A stretch of DNA of 64,000 bases from Streptomyces durmitorensis (GCF_023498005.1 NZ_CP097289.1:1488001-1552000); one strand, 5' to 3'. Counted from the first letter of the stretch, positions 24,837 through 33,843 are shown. The notes: generated by a model from the letters alone, not told the origin. Program-made: numbers and translations.

Positions 24837-25694
24837 TCACCGCCGGGCGGCCCCCACGAACTCCGCCGCCCCGATCAGCGCCGCGTCCGCGCCCAGCGTG
24901 CCGGGGCGCGCTCTCACCGGAGTATCCCCGAGGCCGGTGCCGATGGCCGGGCCGACCAGGTCCCAGGAGAGCGCCATGGCGCCGCCGACGACGAGCGCCG
25001 ACGCGTCGAAGTCGCGTACGCACGGGGCGATGACGGCGCCGAGGGCCGCGAGGGCCTCGGCGAGGACCTGCCCCGCCCACCGCTCGCCCTCCCGCGCCCG
25101 CACGGCGATGTCCCGCACATCCACGTCATGGCCGCCGTAGCGGGCGAGGATCGCGCGCCGGGAGACGGAGTGCTCCAGCGGGGCGCCTGCCCAGGTCAGC
25201 AGGTCGACGCGGCCCTCAGGCGGCACGCCGGGGCCTTCGCGGCGCACGGCGCCGTCCGTGAGGAAAGCCGATCCCACCCCCGTCCCCAGGGTGATCCCGA
25301 CACAGCGCCGATGACCGGCCGCGGCTCCCGCGCGCCACTCCCCGAGCGCGAACGCGTGCGCGTCGTTGAGGAACACCACGTCCGTGGGTCTCGGCCACAC
25401 GCCGTCGATGAGCACCGAGCGCACATCGATGCCGTACAGGTCGTCGAACTTCCCCACCCCCTCGAAGCGGGCGATCCCCTTCTCGTGGTCGAAGGGTCCC
25501 GGCACGGCAGCGGCCCACACCTGCCCCGCGGGCGCCCGGAGCTCCCCGGCGCAGCGCACGACCGTGCCGAGTATGTGCTCGGCCTTGCCCCGCGCGTCGA
25601 GCGGCCGCCGGATCCGCCGCCTCACGCGTGTGCGCAGCGGGTCCACCAGAGCGGCGGTGACATGGGTGCCGCCGATCTCCAGGACGGCTCTCAC
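24837..25694 (-). CDS. ROK-family sugar kinase, probable mannokinase
   Basis: This is a 285-residue ROK protein. The phosphate-binding motif is LEIGGTHVTAALVD (residues 5-18), with Glu in place of the usual Asp. The catalytic aspartate region is VFLNDAHAFALGEW (about 108-121) and the adenosine motif is GITLGTGVGSAFLTDG. The ROK zinc motif (CxCGxxGCxE) is absent: the corresponding part reads PPEGRVDLLTWAGAPLEHSVS. Context suggests phosphorylation of mannose released by the GH38 enzyme. Start GTG at 25694 overlaps the stop of the isomerase-like gene (GTGA); the open frame upstream has no conserved residues. Confidence 0.85.
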   Translation of the reverse strand: MRAVLEIGGTHVTAALVDPLRTRVRRRIRRPLDARGKAEHILGTVVRCAGELRAPAGQVWAAAVPGPFDHEKGIARFEGVGKFDDLYGIDVRSVLIDGVWPRPTDVVFLNDAHAFALGEWRAGAAAGHRRCVGITLGTGVGSAFLTDGAVRREGPGVPPEGRVDLLTWAGAPLEHSVSRRAILARYGGHDVDVRDIAVRAREGERWAGQVLAEALAALGAVIAPCVRDFDASALVVGGAMALSWDLVGPAIGTGLGDTPVRARPGTLGADAALIGAAEFVGAARR

Positions 25695-27400
25695 GAGGGG
25701 CTCGCGCCCGTGGCACGGCGGTCGCGCACGAGCGCCTTCACCACCTTGGCCGGGCCTCCCCGCGACTCCAGGCGGTATCCGCCGACCGCCGCGGGCACCG
25801 TGAGCGTCTCCGCGTACGACAGCGCGTGCCGCTCGCCCGCCGCGGTCAGCACGGTGACCCCTTCGCCCTCCACCACGTTCAGGACGTGGAACCGTCCCGC
25901 CGTGTCGTCGGCGGCGACCGCGCCCGCGTCGAGCGCGTAGCGCCGCACCTCGTAGAACATCTCGTCGAGCGCCCCGAGCAGTTCCTCGCACCAGCCGTCG
26001 CCGCGCCGCAGGACGTACGGCTCCTGGACCAGATCGCGGGCCACCGCCTCGCCGCGCCGCTCCGTGTCCAGGTTGGCGAGGCCGTGTTCGTAGGGCAGGG
26101 GGCGCGGGTTGCCGTCGGCGTCAGGCCGCAGCCAGTCGTAGAAGCGCAGGCTGTAGAGGTACGGGGTCGCGCTGATCTCCAGTACGAGGTTGCCTGCGCC
26201 GCTCGCGTGCGGGGTGCCCGCCGGGATCATGAAGAGCCTGCCCTGTTCGGCCGGGAACGTCATGACGTGGTCCGCGGGCTCCATCGGTACCCCGTCGTGC
26301 GCCGCTTCCTCGACCTCCTTGCGGAAGAGAGCGAGGTCGGCGTCCTCGCGCAGGCCGAGGTAGACGCGCGTGTCCGCGCTGCCGAGGGTCATGTAGTACG
26401 TCTCGTGCTGCGTGTAGTGCCAGCCGAACCGCTCCCGCATGTACGGCTCCTTGGGGTGGCAGTGCACCGACAGATTGCCGCCGCCCACGGTGTCCAGATA
26501 GTCGAAGCGGATCGGGAAGGACGTGCCGAAGCGGGCGTGCGACTCCGGTCCGAGCACCTCGTCGGGGTGCAGGACGCACAGGAGCTGGAAGGGCACCTCC
26601 GCCTGGGCATCGGGGCCGTGTCCGATGAGGATGCCCGCTTCGGGGGCGATGAGTTCGTAGCCGAGGGCGGTGTTGCGTGCGCCGGGGCCGAAGCCGAGCA
26701 CTCGCTGACCCCAATGCCCGCCCCAGGGCGTGGAGTTGAAGAAGGGCCGGGTGCGGACGGGGCGCCGCGCGAGAGCGGCGTAGCTCGCCCGCAGTCCGTC
26801 GCCGTCCAGGAAGACGGGCCGCCCGGGGTCCTGCACGTCCACCCAGCCGTCCAGTTGGCCGACGACCGCGTCACGGTGGCGGTCGAGCATCGGCCAGTCC
26901 ACGTAGAAGAGCCGCTTCAACTCGGCCCGCTCACCGGGCAGTCCGAGGTTCTCCGCCTCACCGGCCGTCACGGCGGACTCCGCGTACCGCTTGGGCAGAT
27001 CGGCGTACCAGAGCACGTCGTGCAGGACCAGCGAGGCGCCGGGGCCGTAGACGAGCAGCAGACCCTCCAGGTCGCCGTCGTCCCGCGGGAGTTCGTCGAA
27101 CAGGTCGGACAGGGGGTTCTCGGCGAGCTTGCAGTAGTAGGGATCGTCGGCGTCCGGGGCGCTCATGGTGCGGCGCCGCACCACGGCGGGGGACGCGTAG
27201 CGCGTACGGATGTCGAGGGCGCGTACGGGCAGGGAGCAGGCGGCGGTGAGCCGGGCGGCGGTGGTCTGCCAGTCGGCGGCCGGTGGCCCTTCGATCGCCA
27301 CGACTGCGGGCTCGGACGGCAGTTGGGCGGCGACGGCCTCCCAGCCGTCGGCCAGTACGGTCCCCGGTGCCGGGGGGTAACGCGGGTCGAGCCGGTACAC
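25691..27400 (-). CDS. Mannose-6-phosphate isomerase-like (cupin) protein with N-terminal extra domain
   Basis: This protein has 569 residues. The C-terminal 330 are a type I mannose-6-phosphate isomerase-like double cupin: WGGHWGQRVLGFG, the metal-site motif LSVHCHPKEPYM, MIPAGTPHASG and EISATPYLYSLRFYDW. The first 230 residues are unlike standard ManA. They resemble a nucleotide-kinase-like P-loop fold in which the loop reads IEGPPAADWQTTAARL and lacks the lysine, so any ATP binding is probably lost. The enzyme would convert mannose-6-phosphate to fructose-6-phosphate after the ROK kinase. It lies between the GH38 gene and the kinase and overlaps the latter by four bases. Confidence 0.8.
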   Translation of the reverse strand: MYRLDPRYPPAPGTVLADGWEAVAAQLPSEPAVVAIEGPPAADWQTTAARLTAACSLPVRALDIRTRYASPAVVRRRTMSAPDADDPYYCKLAENPLSDLFDELPRDDGDLEGLLLVYGPGASLVLHDVLWYADLPKRYAESAVTAGEAENLGLPGERAELKRLFYVDWPMLDRHRDAVVGQLDGWVDVQDPGRPVFLDGDGLRASYAALARRPVRTRPFFNSTPWGGHWGQRVLGFGPGARNTALGYELIAPEAGILIGHGPDAQAEVPFQLLCVLHPDEVLGPESHARFGTSFPIRFDYLDTVGGGNLSVHCHPKEPYMRERFGWHYTQHETYYMTLGSADTRVYLGLREDADLALFRKEVEEAAHDGVPMEPADHVMTFPAEQGRLFMIPAGTPHASGAGNLVLEISATPYLYSLRFYDWLRPDADGNPRPLPYEHGLANLDTERRGEAVARDLVQEPYVLRRGDGWCEELLGALDEMFYEVRRYALDAGAVAADDTAGRFHVLNVVEGEGVTVLTAAGERHALSYAETLTVPAAVGGYRLESRGGPAKVVKALVRDRRATGASPS

Positions 27401-27437
27401 GCGTGCTCCTTCGTGCGGTGGTTCTTCACGGGGGGAT

Positions 27438-30400
27438 TCAGAGACGACGTACGAACAGCACCGCGGTCGTGCCGAGGGCGGGGATGTCGACGGTCACCAG
27501 GCCGTCGGACAGGGGCAGTTCACCGCCGGTCGACCCCAGGTAGTCCGCGCTGTGGGCTGCCGCGACCGGGAAGTGGACCCGCACCGGGCAGGCCACGGGC
27601 TCCTGGGCGAAGGACTGGAGCCGGAGCAGGACATCGCCCGGCCCCGGCGCCGTGACACCGACCAGGCGGATCCGCTCGTCCCCGAGGTCGGCGAAGGAGT
27701 ACGACGTCCGCCCGCCGCCCTCCGCTCCCCTGGCCCGCACGGCCCGCAGCGGGCGGCTCCAGGCCGCGGCCGTCCGGGGGCCGAGCCCGTCGGCGGTGGG
27801 GCCGCAGGCCAGGCTGTAGCGGTAGGTGAACTCGAAGCCCTGCTGGCTCGGGAAGTTGGTGTCCCACAGGTTGTTGTGGATCCAGGAGAAGACGGTGGCG
27901 GGCTCGTCGTGTCCCATCGTCCTGGGGAACGGCGCGTACGGCAGCGCGATGTTGCCGAACTGCACCAGGGGCGCGTCCTGCGTGGACCAGGCCACCGCGA
28001 GTGACGCGTCGGCGAGGGTCACCCAGCGGCGTACGGCCCGCATGTGCAGCGCCGAACCCGGCACCACGGGCAGGGAGGTGCCGGTCACGCCGCCGGATGC
28101 CTCCATCCGGACGACCGGCTCGTCGAAGGCGAAGGGGAACGCGAAGTAGGCGCTCTCCTTGCGCGGCGTCGCGTCCTTGTCGATGCGGTTCTCGATGTCG
28201 AGGCGGGGCACGCCCACGGGCAGGGTGAGGGTGGTGCGCAGCCGGTTGGCCCCGGCCGGGCGGGTCTCGTACGTGATCGATTCGGCCGTCGCGGTGGAGG
28301 TGCGGGCGATGAGCGCGGCGGGCGGGGCGACGGCGCGGCTCCCGAGGTGTTCGAGACGGTCGGAGGCCGTCGTGCGGCTGGAGTTGTGGTTGAAGGCTCC
28401 CGCGGTGGTGTAGCTGTCGTGGATGTAGCCGTTGAAGCCGACGGTCGCGTCGGGGCGGACGAGTTCGCGCCCTGTCGCCTTGTCGATGACGGAGGCGATG
28501 CACGCGTGCGCAAGGTCCACGCGTACGGCGAGGTGCTCGTTCTCCAGGAGCGTCGGTTCAGGGCGTGCGAGCGCCGCGGCGGCGGTCCGCGCCGGGTCAT
28601 CGCGTTCGGTGCCCCCGGTGGGGTTCCAGCCGGTGGCGGCCTTCACGACCGGGGCCGCCGAACAGTCGGCGGTCCGCGCGGCGTCTGCGGTGATGTCCAG
28701 GCGCACCGAACCAGCGGGCGGCACCTCGGCCACGCGCACCGCCAGGAACCGTCCGGCGTCCCGGTGGTCGTCGTTGGTCTGCGGCTGCTCCTCGTGGGCG
28801 AGCCGCCGTCCGTCGCGGGCATCGTGCACGGCCACCGGCTGTTCCAGCGGCACGCTGCTCTCCGGCAGGAAGACGCGTACGACGTCCGTGCGCGGCCAGG
28901 AGCAGGTGTTGAGCACGTGGTACGTCGCCGCGGCGCCCGGCGTCGCCGCGAGCCGCTGCCCGAGCCGGGCGCTCGCCCTGCCCAGGAGCGCGTTCCCGTC
29001 GTCGTACGCGCGCATCGCCTGCCCGTACTTCCAGTGCCACTGGTGTTCTCCGGAGTGGCCGCCCTCGTCGCCGTGGGTCCACGGGTCGCCGGCGCCCCAG
29101 GTGTGCTCGTCGAAGAGCGACACCGCCTCGTAGACCCCGGCGGCGTCCGCACTGTCGTCCTCGGCCCCCGTGGCGCCGAGGATGCCTGCGAACGTGCCGA
29201 TGGTCTGGGCGTCGGCGACCACGGACTGGGCGGTGCGGGCCAGGGAGAGCGGCCGCGCACCGGAACCGACTCCGTCGACCCACCAGTCGGTCCAGTCGCC
29301 CTCGAAGGTCTGTATCGCGTCGCCGATCCTGGCCTCGGCGTCGGTGAAGAAGTCCTCGTTGCGCGAGAGCCGCAGCTGGGGGTGGGCCCAGGTCTCGTTC
29401 CAGCGGCGTACGGTGTCGGCGATGATGCGGCGGGGCGGCGCGTTGTCACCGAACTTGCCCTGCACGCGCAGGTGGAGGACGTCCCAGGGGTAGGGCTCGC
29501 GCTTGATCTCGGCCTGGTCCATGGCCCAGCCGAAGATGCCGCCGCGGTAGGGGTAGGGGTTCGTGGCCAGGGAGGTCAGATAGGCGGGCAGCAGGTCGTC
29601 GACGTCCGCGTAGTTGGTGTCGAAGCCGAGCAGCGGGCCTTCCATGTAGGCGAGGCCGTGCGGGGTGTCGGTGACCCAGACGAGGACGCTGTTGCCGCTG
29701 GGGGCGCGCCAGCGGAAGAGGCGGGGCAGCTTCTCGCCGCCGACCAGATGGGGCACGGAGCGTCCGGCCCAATTGTGCGCGACGGAGAGGTACTTGACCC
29801 CGGCGGCGGACAAGGCGTCGACCAGGCCGACGACCGCGCCCGGCACGTCGGTCTGCATGGCGGAGGTGAACGTGACGCCGTGCCGGTCGCGCACGTCGTG
29901 GGCGAGGCGGAGCAGTTCGTGCAGTTCGTCCGTGGAGCAGGTCTCGGTGTGCAGGTTGAACGGCAGGGCGGTCAGTTCGATGCGTCCCTCGCGCACGCGG
30001 CGTACGAACTCCTCGACCTGCTCGGCGGGCCGGGCGTCCGCCCACTGCTGGAACGACCACAACGACTCGACGCACCAACGGAATTGGGACTCGGCAGGCC
30101 AGTCGTCGGTGGCCCGGGTCAGCTCCAGACAGGAGTCGAGGAAGGAGAGGTGTTCGGCCAGGACGTGGCCCTGGGGGTCGGTGTAGCCGATGTCGAGGTG
30201 GGAGTGGTGGACCAGGTGGAGGGTCCACCGGCGCTGCGGGGTGAGCCGGATGTCGATGCCGTCAGCGGTGTCCGGCAGGCAGACGGTGAGACGGGTCTCG
30301 GTGTCGACGGCGGGCACCATGAGGCGTACGGAGCCGCCGGGGCCGGGGAGCCGCTCGACGGGCAGCGCGGTCCCTGACTCGGTACGGACGGTGAACTCGG

Positions 30401-30608
30401 CAGGCAGGACGGACCCGTTGACCGCCTCGATCCGCAGCGACTGCGTGAGACCGTCGCCGCCCGCGGCCCTGCGCAGGAGCGGTTCCTCCGTGAGCCGCAG
30501 GGCGCTGCCGCCGAGGCTTCCCTCCGCGGTGATGACAGAGGAGCGCAGGCTGTCGCGTATCCGGTCGTTGTCCCAGTCGGTGGTGCGGACGAGGGCCCGT
30601 GTCGTCAT
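27438..30608 (-). CDS. Alpha-mannosidase, glycoside hydrolase family 38
   Basis: This 1056-residue retaining alpha-mannosidase has the zinc/catalytic motif HHSHLDIGYTD (residues 134-144; D139 a zinc ligand). The expected nucleophile is D254 in MQTDVPG, where most GH38 enzymes have a QIDPFG motif. Further conserved parts are ESLWSFQQW near 181 and the C-terminal beta domains typical of GH38. No signal peptide is present, so it cleaves mannosides after import by the adjacent ABC transporter. ATG at 30608 opens MTTRALVRTT. It lies 36 bases after the inner permease gene. Confidence 0.9.
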   Translation of the reverse strand: MTTRALVRTTDWDNDRIRDSLRSSVITAEGSLGGSALRLTEEPLLRRAAGGDGLTQSLRIEAVNGSVLPAEFTVRTESGTALPVERLPGPGGSVRLMVPAVDTETRLTVCLPDTADGIDIRLTPQRRWTLHLVHHSHLDIGYTDPQGHVLAEHLSFLDSCLELTRATDDWPAESQFRWCVESLWSFQQWADARPAEQVEEFVRRVREGRIELTALPFNLHTETCSTDELHELLRLAHDVRDRHGVTFTSAMQTDVPGAVVGLVDALSAAGVKYLSVAHNWAGRSVPHLVGGEKLPRLFRWRAPSGNSVLVWVTDTPHGLAYMEGPLLGFDTNYADVDDLLPAYLTSLATNPYPYRGGIFGWAMDQAEIKREPYPWDVLHLRVQGKFGDNAPPRRIIADTVRRWNETWAHPQLRLSRNEDFFTDAEARIGDAIQTFEGDWTDWWVDGVGSGARPLSLARTAQSVVADAQTIGTFAGILGATGAEDDSADAAGVYEAVSLFDEHTWGAGDPWTHGDEGGHSGEHQWHWKYGQAMRAYDDGNALLGRASARLGQRLAATPGAAATYHVLNTCSWPRTDVVRVFLPESSVPLEQPVAVHDARDGRRLAHEEQPQTNDDHRDAGRFLAVRVAEVPPAGSVRLDITADAARTADCSAAPVVKAATGWNPTGGTERDDPARTAAAALARPEPTLLENEHLAVRVDLAHACIASVIDKATGRELVRPDATVGFNGYIHDSYTTAGAFNHNSSRTTASDRLEHLGSRAVAPPAALIARTSTATAESITYETRPAGANRLRTTLTLPVGVPRLDIENRIDKDATPRKESAYFAFPFAFDEPVVRMEASGGVTGTSLPVVPGSALHMRAVRRWVTLADASLAVAWSTQDAPLVQFGNIALPYAPFPRTMGHDEPATVFSWIHNNLWDTNFPSQQGFEFTYRYSLACGPTADGLGPRTAAAWSRPLRAVRARGAEGGGRTSYSFADLGDERIRLVGVTAPGPGDVLLRLQSFAQEPVACPVRVHFPVAAAHSADYLGSTGGELPLSDGLVTVDIPALGTTAVLFVRRL

Positions 30609-30644
30609 GCGGTTCTCTCCCGGAGGGTGGTCGGGTCGGCGGTC

Positions 30645-31457
30645 TCAGCGGGCGGATGCGGTGACGCCGCGCAGGAACAGGCCGCGGAACACCAGGAAGA
30701 GGAGGAGCGTGGGCGCGGAGACGATCAGCGCGCCGGCCAGGATGACGGGCGGTCCCGTCGAGGAGTAGGCGTTGTTGAGGGTGGTCAGGGCGGCCATCAC
30801 CGGCTGGACGTCGGGGCTGCGGCTGAGCGTGATGCCCAGGAGCAGGTCGTTCCAGACGGCCGTGAACTGGAAGATGAAGGCCGCGGCGAGCCCCGCCTTC
30901 ATCAGCGGGACGTGGATGCGCCAGAAGATCCGCCGGAAGGACGCGCCGTCGATGAGCGCCGCCTCGGTCAACTCGGGTGGCATGGTGGTCATCTGATTGC
31001 GGATCAGGAAGAACGCGAACGGCACCGCCCACGCCGCGTAGATCAGCATGAGCCCGAGCCGCGTGTCGTAGAGGTTGGCGTCCGCGTACAGGCCGAAGAG
31101 CGGCGCGAGGAACATCTGGAGCGGGAAGAGCGTGCCGGAGTAGATCAGCCAGAACCAGAAGGCGGGCCTGGGGATCGGCAGGACCACGACGGCGAAGGCC
31201 GCCATGGCCGCGATGAGCACCGCGGCGAGTCCGCACACCACGGCGTAGAGCAGCGAGGCCTGGAAGCTGTCGCCGATGCCCGCCACGTTCCAGGCGGTCC
31301 TGAGGTTCTCGACGAGGTCGAAGCCCTGGACGGTCCATTCGGGCTTGCCGGTGTACTCGGCGGCGGGCGTCAGCGCGTTGACCACGAGGAGGTAGAGCGG
31401 GATCAGCCAGAGCAGCACGCATCCGGCGATGAAGAGATGGCGCACGGTGCGACCCAT
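30645..31457 (-). CDS. Carbohydrate ABC transporter permease (MalG type)
   Basis: This 270-residue inner-membrane permease has six predicted helices. The EAA loop EAALIDGASFRRIFWRIHVPLMK (about 180-202) contacts the ATPase. The first helix begins HLFIAGCVLLWLIPLYLLVVNAL. ATG at 31457 is preceded by a GAGG-type site and lies 11 bases after the partner permease. No ATPase gene is in the cluster; Streptomyces commonly uses the shared MsiK ATPase for such importers, which is likely here (inference). Confidence 0.93.
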   Translation of the reverse strand: MGRTVRHLFIAGCVLLWLIPLYLLVVNALTPAAEYTGKPEWTVQGFDLVENLRTAWNVAGIGDSFQASLLYAVVCGLAAVLIAAMAAFAVVVLPIPRPAFWFWLIYSGTLFPLQMFLAPLFGLYADANLYDTRLGLMLIYAAWAVPFAFFLIRNQMTTMPPELTEAALIDGASFRRIFWRIHVPLMKAGLAAAFIFQFTAVWNDLLLGITLSRSPDVQPVMAALTTLNNAYSSTGPPVILAGALIVSAPTLLLFLVFRGLFLRGVTASAR

Positions 31458-31468
31458 GAGGTGCCTCC

Positions 31469-32461
31469 TCAGGCCTTGGCGTTGGCGGTGCGGGCGTCGG
31501 CCTCGGGCATCTGGCGGCGCAGGTACATCCAGGAGGAGGCGACGACGATCACCGAGAGGACGAGCGCGATCGCCGAGCCGTAGCCGATGTGGAAGAGCCG
31601 GAACGCCTCGCGGTACATGCTCAGGGCAAGGGTCTCGGAGGAGCGGGAGGGGCCTCCCTTGGTGAGGATCCAGATCATGTCGAACGCCTTGAGGCTGTTC
31701 ACGATGGCCATCCCGACCACGACGACGGTCACGGCCCGCAGCTGGGGCAGCGTGATGTACCGGAACATCCGCCAGCCGCTCGCGCCGTCCAACTGGGCTG
31801 CTTCGACGGTGTCTTGAGGGATGGCGCGAAGTCCGATCGCGAAGAGGACGACATTGAGCCCGGTGGCCTGCCAGGTACTGGCGACGATCATCGAGAGCGT
31901 GTTCTGCGGCCACTCCAGGAGCCAGGTCTGCGCCCACGAGTCGAGGCCGACCCCGCGGAGCACCTGATTGACCGCGCCGTCGGAGGTCAGCATGAAGTTC
32001 CACAGGACGGCGGTGGCCGCGGCGGAGATCGCGTACGGCAGCACGATCACCAGCTGGGCGATGCCGCCGAACCGCGTCCGGTGCGTGGCGACGGCGATGA
32101 GAAGACCGGCGAGTACGGGCAGGAGCAGGGTCCCCGCCACCCACATCAGGGTGTTGAGCAGCGACCGGCCGAAGATCGGGTCGTCGGCGAGGCGCGCGTA
32201 GTTGTCGAAGCCGGTGAAGGTGCTGGTGAAGCCGTTGTCCTCGAAGAAGCTGTCGTAGACGCTGCGGAAGAACGGATAGACGAGGAGTACGCCGACGAAC
32301 GCGAAGGCGGGCAGCGCCCAGGGCAGGGCGGCGAGCGGTCCGCCGAGCCTGCCGTTGCCGCGGGCGGCGCGGGCGGCCTGGTGCGGGGTGCGGGTCGGGA
32401 CCCGGCGGCGCACGCGCACGGGCTTCGCGGCCCGCTGGGCGGGGGTGACGATCTCGGTCAT
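31469..32461 (-). CDS. Carbohydrate ABC transporter permease (MalF type)
   Basis: This 330-residue permease has an arginine-rich cytoplasmic N-terminus followed by six helices. The EAA loop reads EAAQLDGASGWRMFRYITLPQLR (about 222-244). ATG at 32461 follows GGAGGAGAC, which lies inside the distal copy of a 32-bp tandem duplication. It is the heterodimer partner of the MalG-type permease and receives substrate from the lipoprotein encoded upstream. Confidence 0.93.
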   Translation of the reverse strand: MTEIVTPAQRAAKPVRVRRRVPTRTPHQAARAARGNGRLGGPLAALPWALPAFAFVGVLLVYPFFRSVYDSFFEDNGFTSTFTGFDNYARLADDPIFGRSLLNTLMWVAGTLLLPVLAGLLIAVATHRTRFGGIAQLVIVLPYAISAAATAVLWNFMLTSDGAVNQVLRGVGLDSWAQTWLLEWPQNTLSMIVASTWQATGLNVVLFAIGLRAIPQDTVEAAQLDGASGWRMFRYITLPQLRAVTVVVVGMAIVNSLKAFDMIWILTKGGPSRSSETLALSMYREAFRLFHIGYGSAIALVLSVIVVASSWMYLRRQMPEADARTANAKA

Positions 32462-32520
32462 GTCTCCTCCGCCTCCCGCCATACCTGCGTCATGTCTCCT
32501 CCGCCTCCCGCCATACCTGC
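32457..32520. repeat. Perfect 32-bp tandem duplication at the binding protein/permease junction
   Basis: Two identical 32-bp units (32457-32488 and 32489-32520) abut without a spacer. Each carries, on the minus strand, the codons for QVWREAEET, a GGAGGAGA ribosome-binding site and an ATGA stop/start overlap. The binding-protein stop lies in one copy and the permease start in the other. Confidence 0.97.
32458..32493 (-). CDS. Eleven-codon mini-cistron created by the tandem duplication
   Basis: The ATG at 32493 overlaps the TGA of the binding-protein gene. It reads MTQVWREAEET, and its own TGA overlaps the ATG of the permease at 32461. It has the same ribosome-binding site and stop/start overlap on both sides. 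It most likely serves only to pass ribosomes on by translational coupling; the peptide itself duplicates the binding protein's last residues. Translation is not proven. Confidence 0.4.
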   Translation of the reverse strand: MTQVWREAEET

Positions 32521-33797
32521 CACGCCTCGTCCGCGCGGTCCTGCATGGTCCGCAGCGTCCCGCGGGCCGACGACGGGTCCAGCAGGAACCCGGCGAGATC
32601 GTCGACGGTCGCCTCGACCAGTTCGGGCGGCCCCTGCTCCCAGAAGCGGTTGAGCAGCCAGAGCCGCTCGCCGCGGACCTTCTTCGCGAGCCCGGCGATC
32701 ATCGGGTTCGGGGGCTCGACCTTCGGGTTGGGGCAGCCGTCCTGGAGGCTGTGCGAGAAGGCCTTCATCACGGCGGGCTCCAGCCAGTGGCCCGCCGCCT
32801 CCAACGCCTCTGCCCGGTCGGGCCCTTTGACGGTGGAGACGAGGGCGCTGGACTCGAAGATGACGCAGGGGCGGGCCTTCGGGTCCGCCATGGGCAGCAC
32901 GAAGGCACCGAGGTTCTTGCCGGGCTTTCCGCCCGCGCCGACCAGGGTCGAGCCGAGCCAGGTGCCGCAGGGGACCATCCCGACCTTGCCGTGGACGAGG
33001 GCAGCGGCGGCGTCGGCGTGGCTCATGTCCATGGAGGTGAACCAGTCCTTGTCGAAGAAGGACTCCAGGGTGCGCAGGGCACGTTCGGCGCGCGGGTCGG
33101 TGTATCGCTCCCGGCCGTTCATCAAGTCCTCGTAGAACTGGGGGTCCTGGCGGCTGAGGACCTCCTGGAACCAGATGAACGCGGGCCAGCGATCGGCCGC
33201 CGAGCCGTGCAGCGGGGTGATCCCGCTCTCCTTGAGCCGCGCACTGACGGCGAGGAAGTCGGCCCAGGTCTCGGGGACTTGGAGGCGGTGCTCCTCGAAC
33301 ACCTCGATGTTGTAGAAGAACACCCAGTACGCGAGGTTCATCGGCAGGGCGTGGACCCGGCCCCGGTAGGTGAACGCGTCCCGCAACGAGGCGTCGACCC
33401 ATCCCTTCGCGACGGCGCTGTCCCACTGCCGGGTGAGGTCGACGATGCCGCCGGTGCGGGCGAGGTCCTGGAGCCGGTAGCCCGACCAGTACTTGAGCAT
33501 GTCCGGTGTCTTGCTGGTGCGCAGCGAGGACTTGACGACCTGCTCGAACGACTCCAGGGACGGATTGACCTCCGGTACGAGCCGCAGGCCCGCCACGGAC
33601 TTCATCGCCGCCCCCGCTGCGGCCATCGGCTTCTCCCAGGCGGCACTGTCACCGAGCACGCCGACCCTGCCGGGAGGCTGGCCGCTCGCGGTTCCGCAGG
33701 CCGTGGCGAACGCTCCCGCGGCGGCCGCGGCGAGGAGGGTGCGGCGGTCCAGCGGGGTGCCCGGGGCGGGATGAAGGCGGTGACGACTACCTGACAT
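32490..33797 (-). CDS. Extracellular sugar-binding lipoprotein of the mannoside ABC importer
   Basis: This 435-residue solute-binding protein has a twin-arginine-like start (DRRTLLAAAAAGAFATAC). The lipobox cysteine is C34, so the mature protein is membrane-anchored outside the cell. Family 1 features include YWSGYRLQDLA, HALPMNLAYWVFFYN and the C-terminal helical segments. It is the first gene of the minus-strand operon, preceded by a LacI-type operator and followed by two permeases. The presumed ligand is a mannoside or mannose-oligosaccharide, judged from the downstream GH38 enzyme. Confidence 0.92.
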   Translation of the reverse strand: MSGSRHRLHPAPGTPLDRRTLLAAAAAGAFATACGTASGQPPGRVGVLGDSAAWEKPMAAAGAAMKSVAGLRLVPEVNPSLESFEQVVKSSLRTSKTPDMLKYWSGYRLQDLARTGGIVDLTRQWDSAVAKGWVDASLRDAFTYRGRVHALPMNLAYWVFFYNIEVFEEHRLQVPETWADFLAVSARLKESGITPLHGSAADRWPAFIWFQEVLSRQDPQFYEDLMNGRERYTDPRAERALRTLESFFDKDWFTSMDMSHADAAAALVHGKVGMVPCGTWLGSTLVGAGGKPGKNLGAFVLPMADPKARPCVIFESSALVSTVKGPDRAEALEAAGHWLEPAVMKAFSHSLQDGCPNPKVEPPNPMIAGLAKKVRGERLWLLNRFWEQGPPELVEATVDDLAGFLLDPSSARGTLRTMQDRADEAWQVWREAEET

Positions 33798-33827
33798 GGG
33801 TGGCTCCCCCAGGTGTGTGTCGGCCCG

Positions 33828-33843
33828 GTGTTAGCGTTAACAC
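33828..33843. promoter_or_regulatory. LacI-type operator of the mannoside operon
   Basis: The 16-bp near-perfect palindrome GTGTTAGCGTTAACAC has one mismatched pair and lies 31-46 bases upstream of the binding-protein start. The central CG with flanking GTTA/TAAC is typical of LacI-family sites. The LacI gene at 23771 is the likely partner. Confidence 0.8.

Noticed and set aside
28044..30377. Long plus-strand open frame opposite the GH38 gene
   Set aside because: It is antisense to a gene with clear GH38 motifs. Composition is typical of a reverse-strand shadow.
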